DNA from: AC-51 sp963749895 | Lineage (GTDB): Bacteria; Actinomycetota; UBA4738; HRBIN12 | DNA: 64,000 bases | Assembly: GCA_963749895.1 (NCBI GenBank) | Contig: CAVVOG010000001.1 | Coordinates: 558,001-622,000, forward strand | Reading direction: 5' to 3' | In this document: positions 1 to 8,146 of the stretch, one piece after another | Layout: each line of letters begins with the position of its first letter | Position numbering within the stretch: position 1 is the first letter of the stretch | Notes under the pieces: generated by a model | Told to the model about the DNA's origin: nothing | Seen by the model: the letters and a program-made list of their open reading frames with translations, nothing else | Databases searched by the model: none | Program-made: the position numbers and the translations under genes

Positions 1-1263
1 GGGCACGGGAACGGACCCGGGCCGGGTCAGGCCGGGAGCGGATCGGGGTCGACCTCTTCCTCGGCAGCCGGAGGTGGTTCGGGCGGCACCGGTGGCCAAG
101 GGGGCTCGAGCGACGAACCGACGGGGAGCGGAAGCGGGTCGGGAACGTCGGGATCCTCCGGATCGTCGGGATCCTCGGGAACGGGAAGCCGTTCGGGGAC
201 CGGGACCGCCTCGGTCGCACCCCGGGTGGGTGTGAACGCCGCGGGTGCCGAGGCGGCGCAGAGCCGCACGGTCGAGGTGCCGATCGTCACCGACGGTCGT
301 GTGGTGGGCTCGCTCACGGTCGAGTATCCGGCGGACGGTCTGCCCGCCCCGGAACAGGACTTCGAGTCGTCGCTGCGGTGGGCGATCGTGGCGGCATCGT
401 TCGTCGCGGTCGTCGTCGCGCTGTTGGTCGGACTCTTCGTGGCGCGCAGGCTGACCCGGCCGCTGGAGCAGCTGACGGTGGCCGCCCGGCGCCTGGGGAC
501 CGGTGACCTGACGACCCGGGTCCGTGACGAGGAAGGCCCCGGCGAGGTCGGGGAGCTGGCGGCAACGTTCGACCAGATGGCCGACTCGCTGGCCCGTGAG
601 GACGAGGTTCGCCGGGCGCTCGTCGCCGACGTCACGCACGAACTTCGGACCCCGGTCACGGTCCTGCAGGCGTCGCTCGAGGAACTCGTCGACGGAACCG
701 TCGAGCCCGAGGTCGAGCGCCTCAGCTCCCTCCACGACGAGGTGCTCCGGCTGGCCCGGATCCTCCAGGATCTCCAGGCGCTCTCGGCCGCCCAGGCCGC
801 GGGTCTCGATCTGCACGTCCAGCCGGTCGACCTCGCGGCGGTCGCGAGCGAGGCGATCGAACGGCTCAGCGGGCCCTTCGCGTCGGCCGAGATCGAGCCT
901 CGCGCGGATCTCGAGCCCGCGGTCGTGCTCGGCGACCCGTCCCGGCTCGACCAGGTCATCACGAACCTGCTGACGAACGCGCTGAAGTTCACCCCGGCGG
1001 GTGGTGAGGTCCACGTGTCGGTCTCGCGGATGAACGGTGAGGCCCGCATGGAGGTCGAGGACACCGGGCCCGGGATCGCCCCCGACGAGCTCGACCACGT
1101 CTTCGAGCGGTTCTGGCGAGGCGGTGCCGCGCGCTCGTCGAGCGGGAGCGGCGTGGGGCTCGCCGTCGTCGCCGAACTCGTTCGGGCGCACCACGGGCAC
1201 GTGGACGTAGAGAGCCCCCCGGGCGAGGGCGCGCGCTTCCTCGTGACCCTGCCCGCCGCCTGA
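1..1263 (+). CDS. Sensor histidine kinase (5' end outside window)
   Basis: The reading frame is open from the first base, so the N-terminus is missing. The fragment begins with about 75 residues that are almost only Gly, Ser and Thr, followed by a short sensor remnant, a transmembrane helix (about residues 128-149), a HAMP linker, an H-box with VTHELRTP (His about residue 213), an N-box NLLTNALKF, DTGPGIAPDEL and GSGVGLAVV. This order is that of a BaeS/PhoR-like membrane kinase that autophosphorylates on His and passes phosphate to a response regulator, presumably encoded upstream outside the window. The Gly/Ser-rich stretch lies before the TM helix and so should be extracytoplasmic. What it senses cannot be told. 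Confidence 0.9.
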   Translation, partial: GHGNGPGPGQAGSGSGSTSSSAAGGGSGGTGGQGGSSDEPTGSGSGSGTSGSSGSSGSSGTGSRSGTGTASVAPRVGVNAAGAEAAQSRTVEVPIVTDGRVVGSLTVEYPADGLPAPEQDFESSLRWAIVAASFVAVVVALLVGLFVARRLTRPLEQLTVAARRLGTGDLTTRVRDEEGPGEVGELAATFDQMADSLAREDEVRRALVADVTHELRTPVTVLQASLEELVDGTVEPEVERLSSLHDEVLRLARILQDLQALSAAQAAGLDLHVQPVDLAAVASEAIERLSGPFASAEIEPRADLEPAVVLGDPSRLDQVITNLLTNALKFTPAGGEVHVSVSRMNGEARMEVEDTGPGIAPDELDHVFERFWRGGAARSSSGSGVGLAVVAELVRAHHGHVDVESPPGEGARFLVTLPAA

Positions 1264-1374
1264 CCGGCGTCGGACGACTCCGAAGAACCTCGATGTCATC
1301 TGCACATCTCGTGCAGTCCTTCTGCACGCCCGGGTGGTGCCATGTGCGCAGAAGAGGAAAGGAGGAGGAGCGAG

Positions 1375-1959
1375 ATGCGCACGACGACCCGGTGGCTGAC
1401 CGTAGGAGCGTCGGCCCTGGCCCTGGTCGGGGGTGCGCTGACGGTCGCTGCCGCCACCGAGGGTTCGAGAGAGATCCCCGGCGGCCCGGGACAGGAGCAT
1501 CGGTACGGCGAGATGCGAGGTGACGTCGACCGGATCGAGGATCGTGATCAGATCCGGCTGCACGACGGGAGCTGCCTCGAAGATGCCGTCGCCGAGGGCG
1601 AGTCCGTCCCCGCCGGCGAAGCCGTTCAGGAGCGCACCCACGCGCGCGAGCGTGCCGGTGAGCGGCACCAGGGCTGCGCGTGCCTGCCTTCCGGCGGGTC
1701 CAACCGGTTCGGCGAGATGAACCGCAACGCCGACACCGAGGGACCTCAGCAGGAGCAGGAGCGGAACGGAGCAGGCCCGAACGGATCCTCTCCGTCCGGA
1801 GACCAGATCCAGGAACAGACCCAGGCACAAGAGCAGGAGCAGATCCAGGAGCAGGAACAGACCCAAGAGCAGCAGCAGGAGCAAGAGCAGACCCAGACCC
1901 AGGAGCAGGGAGGGAACACGGCCGGCACTTCGGGGAGTGGCGGCCGTGGCGGCGCGTGA
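1375..1959 (+). CDS. Secreted Gln/Glu-rich repeat protein
   Basis: Predicted 194-residue protein with no recognised family. The ATG is preceded by a strong GGAGGAGG ribosome site, better placed than an in-frame ATG 11 codons upstream. Residues 1-27 look like a Sec signal peptide (basic start, hydrophobic core, AAA region). The middle has Cys residues (SCLEDA, GCACL). Residues about 125-180 consist of QEQ/QTQ repeats without acidic or aromatic breaks, ending in a Gly/Ser tail. It lies 111 bases after the kinase gene and could be its output, but that is only a positional guess. The repeat may form a coiled or disordered surface segment. Confidence 0.75.
   Translation: MRTTTRWLTVGASALALVGGALTVAAATEGSREIPGGPGQEHRYGEMRGDVDRIEDRDQIRLHDGSCLEDAVAEGESVPAGEAVQERTHARERAGERHQGCACLPSGGSNRFGEMNRNADTEGPQQEQERNGAGPNGSSPSGDQIQEQTQAQEQEQIQEQEQTQEQQQEQEQTQTQEQGGNTAGTSGSGGRGGA
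1750..1910 (+). repeat. Coding tandem repeat (CAG/GAG-rich, QEQ units)
   Basis: Imperfect tandem units of CAG, GAG and ACC codons encode the QEQ/QTQ tract of the secreted protein. Units vary at third positions, so the tract has diverged rather than expanded recently. Confidence 0.7.
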
Positions 1960-2007
1960 CCTCCCCTGGGGCCCTCTCTCGGACGCGCCCCTATCCCTAC
2001 CCGCGGA

Positions 2008-2034
2008 CGTGGGGGGGCACCCCGCCCCCCCACG
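2008..2034 (+). terminator. Strong G7/C7 hairpin, possible terminator
   Basis: A perfect 10-bp inverted repeat, CGTGGGGGGG and CCCCCCCACG with a 7-nt loop, lies 48 bases after the Q/E-rich protein gene. It has no T tract. It sits in the 326-base gap before the next gene. Confidence 0.55.
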
Positions 2035-2108
2035 CCACGTGCGGCGGGGTGATCGCCCGAGACGACCCCGAGGCGCAGGGCATGCGACCTGACCGATCCA
2101 GCGGATGA

Positions 2109-2280
2109 GTCTCCTCGGATGCGACCAGCCGGGTGAGGGCCGCCGTCGATCCGAGGAGATGAGGGGAGATCACCTACCCGAGAGGGGTGATGCGAGAGGT
2201 GAGGCGCAAGGAAGGCAGAAGCGTTTCGGGAGGTCGCCGGTCGGCCACCGACCGATCGGCCTGAGGGCGAAAGTAGGTGA
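2109..2280 (+). promoter_or_regulatory. Structured 5' leader before secreted protein gene
   Basis: The gap before the gene at 2286 contains at least three stem-forming pairs: CTCCTCGGAT (2111-2120) with ATCCGAGGAG (2149-2158), ATCACC (2169-2174) with GGTGAT (2186-2191), and GGTCGG with CCGACC about 2235-2255. AGGTGA then serves as ribosome site. I could not match it to c-di-GMP, c-di-AMP, cobalamin or TPP riboswitch cores by eye, so it is an unassigned structured leader. Confidence 0.4.
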
Positions 2281-2285
2281 ACACC

Positions 2286-3116
2286 ATGGCACGCGGAGGA
2301 CGTTCGATCCTCGCGATCGCCTGTTCGCTCACGCTCGTCGTGTTCATGGCGTCGACCGCCACGGCGAAAGGGCCGGGTGGCGGTGGAGGCCACGAGCCGG
2401 GCGGCACCAACAACCTGTCCGTGCCGACGGTCATGATCGGCGGCGGGTTCACCGCCGTCACGTGCCCGGGGCCGCTCGTCTACCCCACGGGGACGCCGCT
2501 GGCCGGCTACGAGATCGACCCCGCGGCCTACTGGTTCGTCCAGGGTGTGCATGCCTGGCAGGCGGAGTGCACCACCGCGACGTCGGCCTCGGCCACGGCC
2601 GAGTGGGGCGACAACCTGGCGGGAGACGCGAAGCTCAAGGTCGGGATGCCGATCCGCGTGGAGCTCGGCCTGTTCGACGACACCGGTCTGCAGATGCAGG
2701 GCTTCAACGTGGTCAAGCTGGAACCCTCGATGCTCGACCGTGAGTCCGCGTACGGGACCGCCGCCACGGCCGACGGCCAGGGCGGCTGGTTCGCCACCGC
2801 GCAGATCCTGCCGGCTCGGGTCTTCGATGCCGCCGCCACGTTCAGCGTCAAGGACGTGGCCACCGGCACCTACGCCGTTCCGCTGGGCTCGAACCCGACG
2901 GCCGAGATCAACGCGACCGGGAAGGTCGTGTACGGCTACAACCTTCGGGTCACCGTGGCCGGCGAGTACGAGATCACGTTCGTGCTCCCGTCGGTCGACA
3001 TCACGGGCGTGGACGCGGGCACCTACGTGTCCGATCCGCTCGGACCCGACACGGTCACCCTCGTGATCAACGTGATCGCCGGCGGTGGCGGTGGCGGAGG
3101 AGGTCCGAAGCACTGA
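2286..3116 (+). CDS. Secreted protein with Gly-rich termini, unknown function
   Basis: Predicted 276 residues; family not recognised. AGGTGA five bases before the ATG supports this start over a GTG three codons upstream. Residues 1-27 form a clear signal peptide ending STATA. A short GPGGGGGHEPGG linker follows, then about 225 residues rich in beta-prone sequence with two Cys (VTCPGP, AECTTA), and the protein ends in eight Gly plus PKH. No transmembrane anchor or sortase motif is visible. It belongs to a run of three secreted proteins, and a perfect terminator hairpin follows. Confidence 0.8.
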   Translation: MARGGRSILAIACSLTLVVFMASTATAKGPGGGGGHEPGGTNNLSVPTVMIGGGFTAVTCPGPLVYPTGTPLAGYEIDPAAYWFVQGVHAWQAECTTATSASATAEWGDNLAGDAKLKVGMPIRVELGLFDDTGLQMQGFNVVKLEPSMLDRESAYGTAATADGQGGWFATAQILPARVFDAAATFSVKDVATGTYAVPLGSNPTAEINATGKVVYGYNLRVTVAGEYEITFVLPSVDITGVDAGTYVSDPLGPDTVTLVINVIAGGGGGGGGPKH

Positions 3117-3151
3117 GATCTCCGGGAGCCTGATGGCACAGGTCCCCCCGA

Positions 3152-3180
3152 TGGGGCCCGCGGCAGAGCCGCGGGCCCCA
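3152..3180 (+). terminator. Perfect 13-bp GC hairpin terminator
   Basis: TGGGGCCCGCGGC pairs exactly with GCCGCGGGCCCCA around a 3-nt AGA loop, 35 bases after the stop codon of the secreted protein gene. There is no T tract, as is common in GC-rich Actinomycetota. Confidence 0.75.
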
Positions 3181-3296
3181 TCTCCATGTCGGGCCTCCGG
3201 CGAACGGGGGTCCTTGAACGCGGCCGCCGACCGACCCTACCTGGAAGCGCAACTCCGGGCCTACGGTCGGATCCGGCAGCGGGAAGGAGAGGGCCC

Positions 3297-3836
3297 GTGA
3301 GACACATCGTGACGATGATCGCCGGTCTCCTGGCGCTCGCCGTGCTCGGGGTTTCCCCGGCGTGGGGTGGCGGCTCCGCACCCACGTACTCGGGTGCCGC
3401 GGTGCTCGGTCGGTCGGGCGCGATCCGTGGGGTCGTGCTGTGCGGCGAGGGTGAGGACGAGACCGAAGGCGGCGAGGGAACGACCCCGACCCCGAGGGAG
3501 TGGTCGACCGTGTGGATCCAGGGTCTGGGCTTCTCGGCGCGTACGGACGAACAGGGACGCTTCCGGATCGACTACGTGCCGGCGGGGACCTACACCCTCG
3601 GGATCCAGACCGCCGGGATGCCGATCCGCGGGGAGTTCCAGGTCACCGTCAGACCGGGTGCCGTGACCGACGTGGGCTGGCTCACCGTCCACGGAGGGTG
3701 TGGTCAGTGCGGCGGCGAGGGCCACGAAGGCGGTGGTGAAGGCGGGCACGAAGGAGGGGAGGGCTCTGAGAGCCCCGGCCCGCCCACCGACGGCGGTTCC
3801 GACCCAGGTTCCGGCGAGTGCTGCTCGGCAGCTTGA
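3297..3836 (+). CDS. Secreted carboxypeptidase-regulatory-like (Ig-fold) protein
   Basis: A GTG start follows GGAAGGAGAGGG. The 179-residue product has a signal peptide (hydrophobic run IAGLLALAVLGVSPAWG), then one small beta-sandwich of the carboxypeptidase-regulatory/SpaA type: GAIRGVVL, a loop rich in Glu and Gly, then GRFRIDYVPAGTYTLGI, the usual YxVPAGxYT signature. The C-terminal 45 residues are rich in Gly, Glu, His and Cys (CGQCGGEGHEGG, ending GECCSAA). Such domains usually act as structural or adhesion modules outside the cell. The His/Cys-rich tail might bind metal, which is a guess. Confidence 0.75.
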   Translation: MRHIVTMIAGLLALAVLGVSPAWGGGSAPTYSGAAVLGRSGAIRGVVLCGEGEDETEGGEGTTPTPREWSTVWIQGLGFSARTDEQGRFRIDYVPAGTYTLGIQTAGMPIRGEFQVTVRPGAVTDVGWLTVHGGCGQCGGEGHEGGGEGGHEGGEGSESPGPPTDGGSDPGSGECCSAA

Positions 3837-3906
3837 TCAACCCGTCTCGACGACACCGCCGAGCCCTCTGAGCCGATCCCGGCGTCCCCGTGTCAAGGCC
3901 GGCGCG

Positions 3907-4275
3907 TCACTCTTCGTCGCGCTCGGACCCCTTCTTGCGCCACGGTGCCACCCCGTCGATCTCCACGTCGATCGCGAAGCTGAGCGCGATCCGCACGATG
4001 ACGATGATCCCCAGCCCGAGCGCGCTCTCCAACGTGGGCTCGACCACGATCGTGCGCACGATGTCGGCCACGACCAGGACCTCGAGGCCCAAGAGGATCG
4101 CGCGGCCGAGCATCGAACGCAGCGCGATGAAGGCGCTCAGGCGAGGTACCCCCGAGATCAGCTGCCGTGCGTACGACACGAACGCGAGGGTGCTGCCGAT
4201 CAGCAGGATCGCGACGCCGCCCAGCTCGAAGAGCTTGACGATCCGGTCCATCGCGTCGTGGTAGTCCAGGTCCAT
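3907..4275 (-). CDS. DUF1622 family membrane protein
   Basis: 122 residues with three hydrophobic helices (VAILLIGSTLAFV, ILLGLEVLVVADIV, LGLGIIVIVRIALSFAI) and a charged C-terminus ending RKKGSERDEE. Helix pattern, the VADIVRTIVVEPTLES segment and length fit DUF1622, a family of unknown function. It is transcribed on its own, convergent with the secreted protein to its right. A TAGGGT box 8 nt before the ATG suggests a leaderless mRNA. Confidence 0.8.
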   Translation of the reverse strand: MDLDYHDAMDRIVKLFELGGVAILLIGSTLAFVSYARQLISGVPRLSAFIALRSMLGRAILLGLEVLVVADIVRTIVVEPTLESALGLGIIVIVRIALSFAIDVEIDGVAPWRKKGSERDEE

Positions 4276-4283
4276 CGCCTCGA

Positions 4284-4289
4284 ACCCTA
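4284..4289 (-). promoter_or_regulatory. -10 box of leaderless DUF1622 gene
   Basis: TAGGGT on the minus strand lies 8 nt before the ATG, and no ribosome site is present. Confidence 0.45.
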
Positions 4290-4356
4290 TCCCTCATCAG
4301 CGATGAGACCCGGAAGGCTGCTCCGTTCCCGAGGAGAGGATGAGGAGAGGGTACGG

Positions 4357-5235
4357 TTGGTCCCCCCTCATCCCCGGAAGGCCCCGTTGCTCACGACGAC
4401 CGCGCTCCTGCTCGTGCTGTCCCTCGTGGCGCCGCCCATCGCTGCGGTTCCAGACGCGACGCCGATCCGGGTCGGCGTCGCCGGCGACATCGCCGACCCG
4501 GCTCGCCTCGCCCCGGCGCGCGCCACCGCTCGTCTCCTGCGCGACGAGGACCTGGTGCTCACCGCCGGCGACAACGTCTACGACCACGGGAGCGCGTGGG
4601 AGTACGCGCACGGGTACGACCCCACGTGGGGTCAGGTGCTCCGGCGCACCCGCCCGTCGCCCGGGAACCACGACTACCACCAGCCCGGCGCGGCGGCCTA
4701 CTTCGACTACTTCGGGGCACGCGCGGGGACACCGGGCCGCGGGTACTACTCGTTCGTCCGGCGGGGGTGGCGGTTCGTCGCGCTGAACAGCGAGATCGCG
4801 ATCGGCGCAGGTTCGCGGCAGCACCGGTGGCTCCGACGGACCCTGGCGTCATCCAGTGAGCCGTGCACGCTCGCCTACTGGCACCGACCGCGCCTGTCGA
4901 CCGGGTTGCACGGCGACGACGCCTCGGTCGACGCGGTGTTCGGGGTCCTCTACGAACATCGCGCGGAACTCGTCGTGAACGGGCACGACCACCAGTACCA
5001 GCGCTGGTACCCGCTCGACGACGGGCTCATGCGGGCACGCGACGGCGTCCAGGAGTTCGTCGTCGGCACGGGGGGATCGGAGCTCTACCCGTTCGTCCGA
5101 CGCGATCCCCGTGTCGCCGCTCGTGCTTCACGGTTCGGGATCTTGGAGCTGTCGCTGTGGCCGACCTCGTACGCCTGGCGGTTCCGAGATGCTCGCGGGG
5201 TCGTGCGCGACGCGGGCTCGCGAGCCTGCGTATGA
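4357..5235 (+). CDS. Secreted metallophosphoesterase
   Basis: Calcineurin-like phosphoesterase. The metal-binding signature is complete in order: GDIAD, GDNVYD, GNHDYH and GHDHQYQRW. A signal peptide (TTALLLVLSLVAPPIAA) sends it outside, so it probably hydrolyses extracellular phosphoesters as in the purple acid phosphatase/PhoD-like groups. The TTG start is chosen because GAGGAGAGG lies six bases before it; an in-frame ATG at 4303 is the alternative and would lengthen the n-region by 18 residues. It is about 290 residues, a minimal catalytic domain. Confidence 0.85.
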   Translation: MVPPHPRKAPLLTTTALLLVLSLVAPPIAAVPDATPIRVGVAGDIADPARLAPARATARLLRDEDLVLTAGDNVYDHGSAWEYAHGYDPTWGQVLRRTRPSPGNHDYHQPGAAAYFDYFGARAGTPGRGYYSFVRRGWRFVALNSEIAIGAGSRQHRWLRRTLASSSEPCTLAYWHRPRLSTGLHGDDASVDAVFGVLYEHRAELVVNGHDHQYQRWYPLDDGLMRARDGVQEFVVGTGGSELYPFVRRDPRVAARASRFGILELSLWPTSYAWRFRDARGVVRDAGSRACV

Positions 5236-5342
5236 CGCACGGCTGGGAACGTGTCCGTTCGGAACGGCGTCGGGATGTGCTCCACCCGGGCGTCGGCGGC
5301 GTCCGATCCGGCCCCGATGAGCGACTTCCCGCGGCCCTCCGA

Positions 5343-5348
5343 TACGCT
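5343..5348 (+). promoter_or_regulatory. -10 box of leaderless regulator gene
   Basis: TACGCT, then 7 nt, then the ATG at 5356. This placement decides the start of the regulator, since no ribosome site precedes any of the candidate starts. Confidence 0.5.
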
Positions 5349-5355
5349 GCCACGC

Positions 5356-7626
5356 ATGGGTGGGGCTCAGCGGACATCGCCGCGACGCGGACGCTCGGCG
5401 GTGCCCGGTTCCTCCGTCCCGATCATCGAGTCGAAGCTGTGGATCCCGTCAGCTCGACCTGGGCTCGTCCCGCGCGCCGGTCTGGTCGAGCGCCTCACGG
5501 CATCGCGAGGCGCGTCGATCGTCGCGATCGCGGCCCCGGCCGGCTACGGGAAGACGACGCTGCTCGCCCAATGGGCCGAGACGGAGGATCGCCCGGTCGC
5601 GTGGCTCACCGTCGACGGGACGGACGACGACCCGGCGGTCCTGCTCACCCACGTTGCTGCGGCACTCGACCGCGCCGTGCAGATCGACCCAGCGGTGATC
5701 AGGGCGCTCCGGCGCCCGGCGCTCGCCTTCGCGGCGCCGCGCCTCGGATCTGCGATCCACCGCCCGGACGACCCGTTCCTCCTCGTGCTGGACGACGCGC
5801 ACCTGCTCGGCGACACGACGTCGATCGACGCCCTGATGCTGGTCGTCGACCATCTCGCCGACGGCTCACAGGTCGCTCTGAGCGGCCGGTCGCTCGCGGC
5901 CTTCTCGCTGGCGCGCCAGCGGGCCGAGCGGCGTGTCCTGTCGCTCGGCCCCTCCGACCTCGCCCTGAGTGAGGACGAAGCCGCGGGACTGTTCCGATCG
6001 ATCGGCGCCATCGTCCCGAACGGCGAGATCGTGACGCTCGTGCAGCGCACGGAGGGCTGGGCAGCCGGTCTCTACCTGGCGGCCCGATCCTTCGGCGCGG
6101 AGGGCCGGACGGGGGCAGGGCACGTCGCCGCCGAACCGTTCACCGGCGCCGACGGACTCGTCACCGACTACTTCCGCTCCGAGCTGCTCGCACGTCTCCC
6201 GGCGCGCGAGCTCCGCTTCATGACCCGGACCTCCGTCCTCGATCGCATGTCCGGCCCGCTGTGCGACGTGGTGACCGACGGCCGAGGCTCAGCGGCGACG
6301 CTCGAACGGCTCGAGCGATCGACGCTGATGCTGGTGCCGCTCGACCGGCGCAGAGAGTGGTACCGGTATCACCACCTGCTGCGGGATGTCCTTCGACAGG
6401 AGCTCGAGCGCCGGGAGCCGGGATCGGCGTCCGAGTACCTGCGGCGCTCGGCGGAGTGGCACCGGGATCACGCGATGCCCGAGCAGGCCATCGACCACGC
6501 GATCGCGGCGGAGGACGCCGAGCTGGCGGCACGCCTGCTCGCGAAGGTGACGCTGCCGATGTACCGGGATGGTCGCCTGGCGACGCTCGAGCGCTGGTTC
6601 GCGTGGTTCGACGCGAACGAGCTGACGGGCGCTCACGCGCAGGTCGCGCTGCTGGGGGCGTGGCTCCGGATGCTCAGCGGCGACGCCGCGGGGGCGGAAC
6701 AGCGGCTCGCGCTCGCGCGGCGTAGCTTCGTCGAGGGATCGCTCGTGGAGGGTGCTCCGCCGTGGGAGTCATGGGTCGCGGTGTTGGAGGCCGCGCTCTG
6801 CCGTGAAGGCCCTGAGCGGATGCTCGCCGATGCGGAGCGCGCCCTCGCCGGACTCCCGGCCGACGATGTCTGGCGCCCGGCAGCGCTCATGGAAGCCGCG
6901 GTGGCGAGGCAGCTCCTCGGGGACACGGACGCCGAGGCCCATCTCGCCCGGACCGCCGACGCCGCCGTGGCGCTCGGGGCGACGCCGACCGCGTCGATGG
7001 CGCTCACGGAGATCGCGATCGTGGCGGCCGATCAGGGTGACTGGACGCGGGCGGGCTCGTACGCGGGGCGCGCCCGCGCCGTCGTCGAGGAGAGCAGCCT
7101 TCAGGACTACGGACCGAGCATCCTCACCTACGCGTCCGGGGCGAGGCTCGCTGCGCAGCGGGGCGATCGCCCACGCACCGAGGAGGACCTCGCCCGTGCC
7201 CAGCGGCTCCGGCCTGCGATCGGGTACGCGATGCCCTGGCTCGCCGTGCAGGCCCGTCTGCAGCTGGTGCACGCCTATATGGCGCTGGCGGATGCGGCGG
7301 GAGCCCGGACCGTCGTCCGTGAGATCCGTGAGATCCTCCTGCGACGACCGCAGCTCGGGGTCCTCGTGACCGAGGCTGAACTCGCCGAAGGAGCGGTGCG
7401 GTCGCTGCCCCGCGGCGTCACCGGGGTGTCCACCGTGACGGCCGCAGAGCTCCGGGTGCTGCCGTACCTCCAGACGCATCTGTCGTTCCAGGAGATCGCC
7501 GACCGGCTCTTCCTGTCGCGGAACACGGTGAAGTCGCACGTGGCGTCCGTGTACCGCAAGCTCGGTGTGTCCTCGCGCTCAGATGCGGTCGCTCGCGCAC
7601 GGGAGATCGGCCTCATAGAGAGGTAG
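5356..7626 (+). CDS. MalT/LuxR-family ATP-dependent transcriptional regulator
   Basis: 756 residues in the LAL (large ATP-binding LuxR) architecture: N-terminal NTPase with Walker A APAGYGKTTLL (about residue 60) and Walker B LVLDDAHLL, a winged-helix and TPR-like helical middle, and a C-terminal LuxR HTH (AELRVLPYLQTHLSFQEIAD, then NTVKSHVASVYRKLGVSSR). Such proteins bind an inducer through the middle region and activate transcription in an ATP-dependent way. It is immediately upstream of the sulfur-related operon, co-oriented, which makes that operon a plausible target. An in-frame start at 5251 is possible but lacks a ribosome site. Confidence 0.9.
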   Translation: MGGAQRTSPRRGRSAVPGSSVPIIESKLWIPSARPGLVPRAGLVERLTASRGASIVAIAAPAGYGKTTLLAQWAETEDRPVAWLTVDGTDDDPAVLLTHVAAALDRAVQIDPAVIRALRRPALAFAAPRLGSAIHRPDDPFLLVLDDAHLLGDTTSIDALMLVVDHLADGSQVALSGRSLAAFSLARQRAERRVLSLGPSDLALSEDEAAGLFRSIGAIVPNGEIVTLVQRTEGWAAGLYLAARSFGAEGRTGAGHVAAEPFTGADGLVTDYFRSELLARLPARELRFMTRTSVLDRMSGPLCDVVTDGRGSAATLERLERSTLMLVPLDRRREWYRYHHLLRDVLRQELERREPGSASEYLRRSAEWHRDHAMPEQAIDHAIAAEDAELAARLLAKVTLPMYRDGRLATLERWFAWFDANELTGAHAQVALLGAWLRMLSGDAAGAEQRLALARRSFVEGSLVEGAPPWESWVAVLEAALCREGPERMLADAERALAGLPADDVWRPAALMEAAVARQLLGDTDAEAHLARTADAAVALGATPTASMALTEIAIVAADQGDWTRAGSYAGRARAVVEESSLQDYGPSILTYASGARLAAQRGDRPRTEEDLARAQRLRPAIGYAMPWLAVQARLQLVHAYMALADAAGARTVVREIREILLRRPQLGVLVTEAELAEGAVRSLPRGVTGVSTVTAAELRVLPYLQTHLSFQEIADRLFLSRNTVKSHVASVYRKLGVSSRSDAVARAREIGLIER

Positions 7627-7631
7627 CGCGG

Positions 7632-7657
7632 CCGCCCTCGGGCGGTTGCGAGCCGCC
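7632..7657 (+). terminator. Possible hairpin terminator after the regulator
   Basis: GGCGG (7641-7645) can pair with CCGCC (7653-7657), and an alternative CCGCCC/GGGCGG stem starts at 7632. No T tract is present, so this is weak. Confidence 0.3.
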
Positions 7658-7739
7658 GACGAATCACCCTCCGGAGGTGGTGCCGAGCGTGGTCCCCCGG
7701 TGTTGGCTGAGGTCGACACGCGACGACGGGAGACAGGGC

Positions 7740-8105
7740 ATGGTGGCGCGCCCCAACATCGAGCCTGACGACGCACGAGCGCTCAGGCGGCTGGCGCTGA
7801 ACGACGACCGGTTCCTCGAGTCGATCCTCTCCTCCACGGACGCCAACCTGGAGATGTCCGGGCTCGACGCCCGCACGCATGCACTCGTCCGGCTGGGCGC
7901 GGTCCTGGCCCTCGACGTGTCCCCGGCGACGCTGTCGGCGACCGTCGGACAGGTCCTGGAGGCGGGAGGGACGCCCGCCGACGTCGTAGGGGCACTCATC
8001 GCCGTGATGCCCTCGACCGGCTCGGCTCGCACCGTCGCCCGGGCCCCGACGGTGGCCCTCGAGCTCGGCTACGACGTCGACGCCGCGCTCGAGACGCTGG
8101 AGTGA
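7740..8105 (+). CDS. Carboxymuconolactone decarboxylase-like protein
   Basis: 121 residues, all alpha-helical in character, with the CMD-family core MSGLDARTHALVRLGAVLAL then a helix SPATLSATVGQVLEAGGTPADVVGALIAV. The AhpD-type redox CxxC is absent, so it is not a peroxidase partner but more like the non-redox CMD branch, whose members include decarboxylases and many uncharacterised proteins. The ATG follows GGGAGACAGGG; an upstream GTG at 7677 is possible. It is the first gene of the probable operon with the desulfinase 41 bases downstream. Confidence 0.75.
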   Translation: MVARPNIEPDDARALRRLALNDDRFLESILSSTDANLEMSGLDARTHALVRLGAVLALDVSPATLSATVGQVLEAGGTPADVVGALIAVMPSTGSARTVARAPTVALELGYDVDAALETLE

Positions 8106-8146
8106 ACGAGACGGAACCGCCCGGACGATCGAAGGAGGGACACGAC

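Noticed and set aside
1750..1910. CRISPR-like repeat array
   Set aside because: Units are short, in frame and lack spacers; they encode Gln/Glu repeats.
2109..2280. c-di-GMP or c-di-AMP riboswitch
   Set aside because: Stems are present but I could not find the conserved core sequences of either class, so it is left unassigned.
1746..3113. Long minus-strand frame opposite the secreted proteins
   Set aside because: High-GC shadow: composition rich in Arg, His and Gly without motifs, and antisense to genes with signal peptides and ribosome sites.
3700..4356. N-terminal extension of the metallophosphoesterase by about 200 residues
   Set aside because: The extension is antisense to the DUF1622 gene, has unnatural composition, and a signal peptide with ribosome site exists further down.
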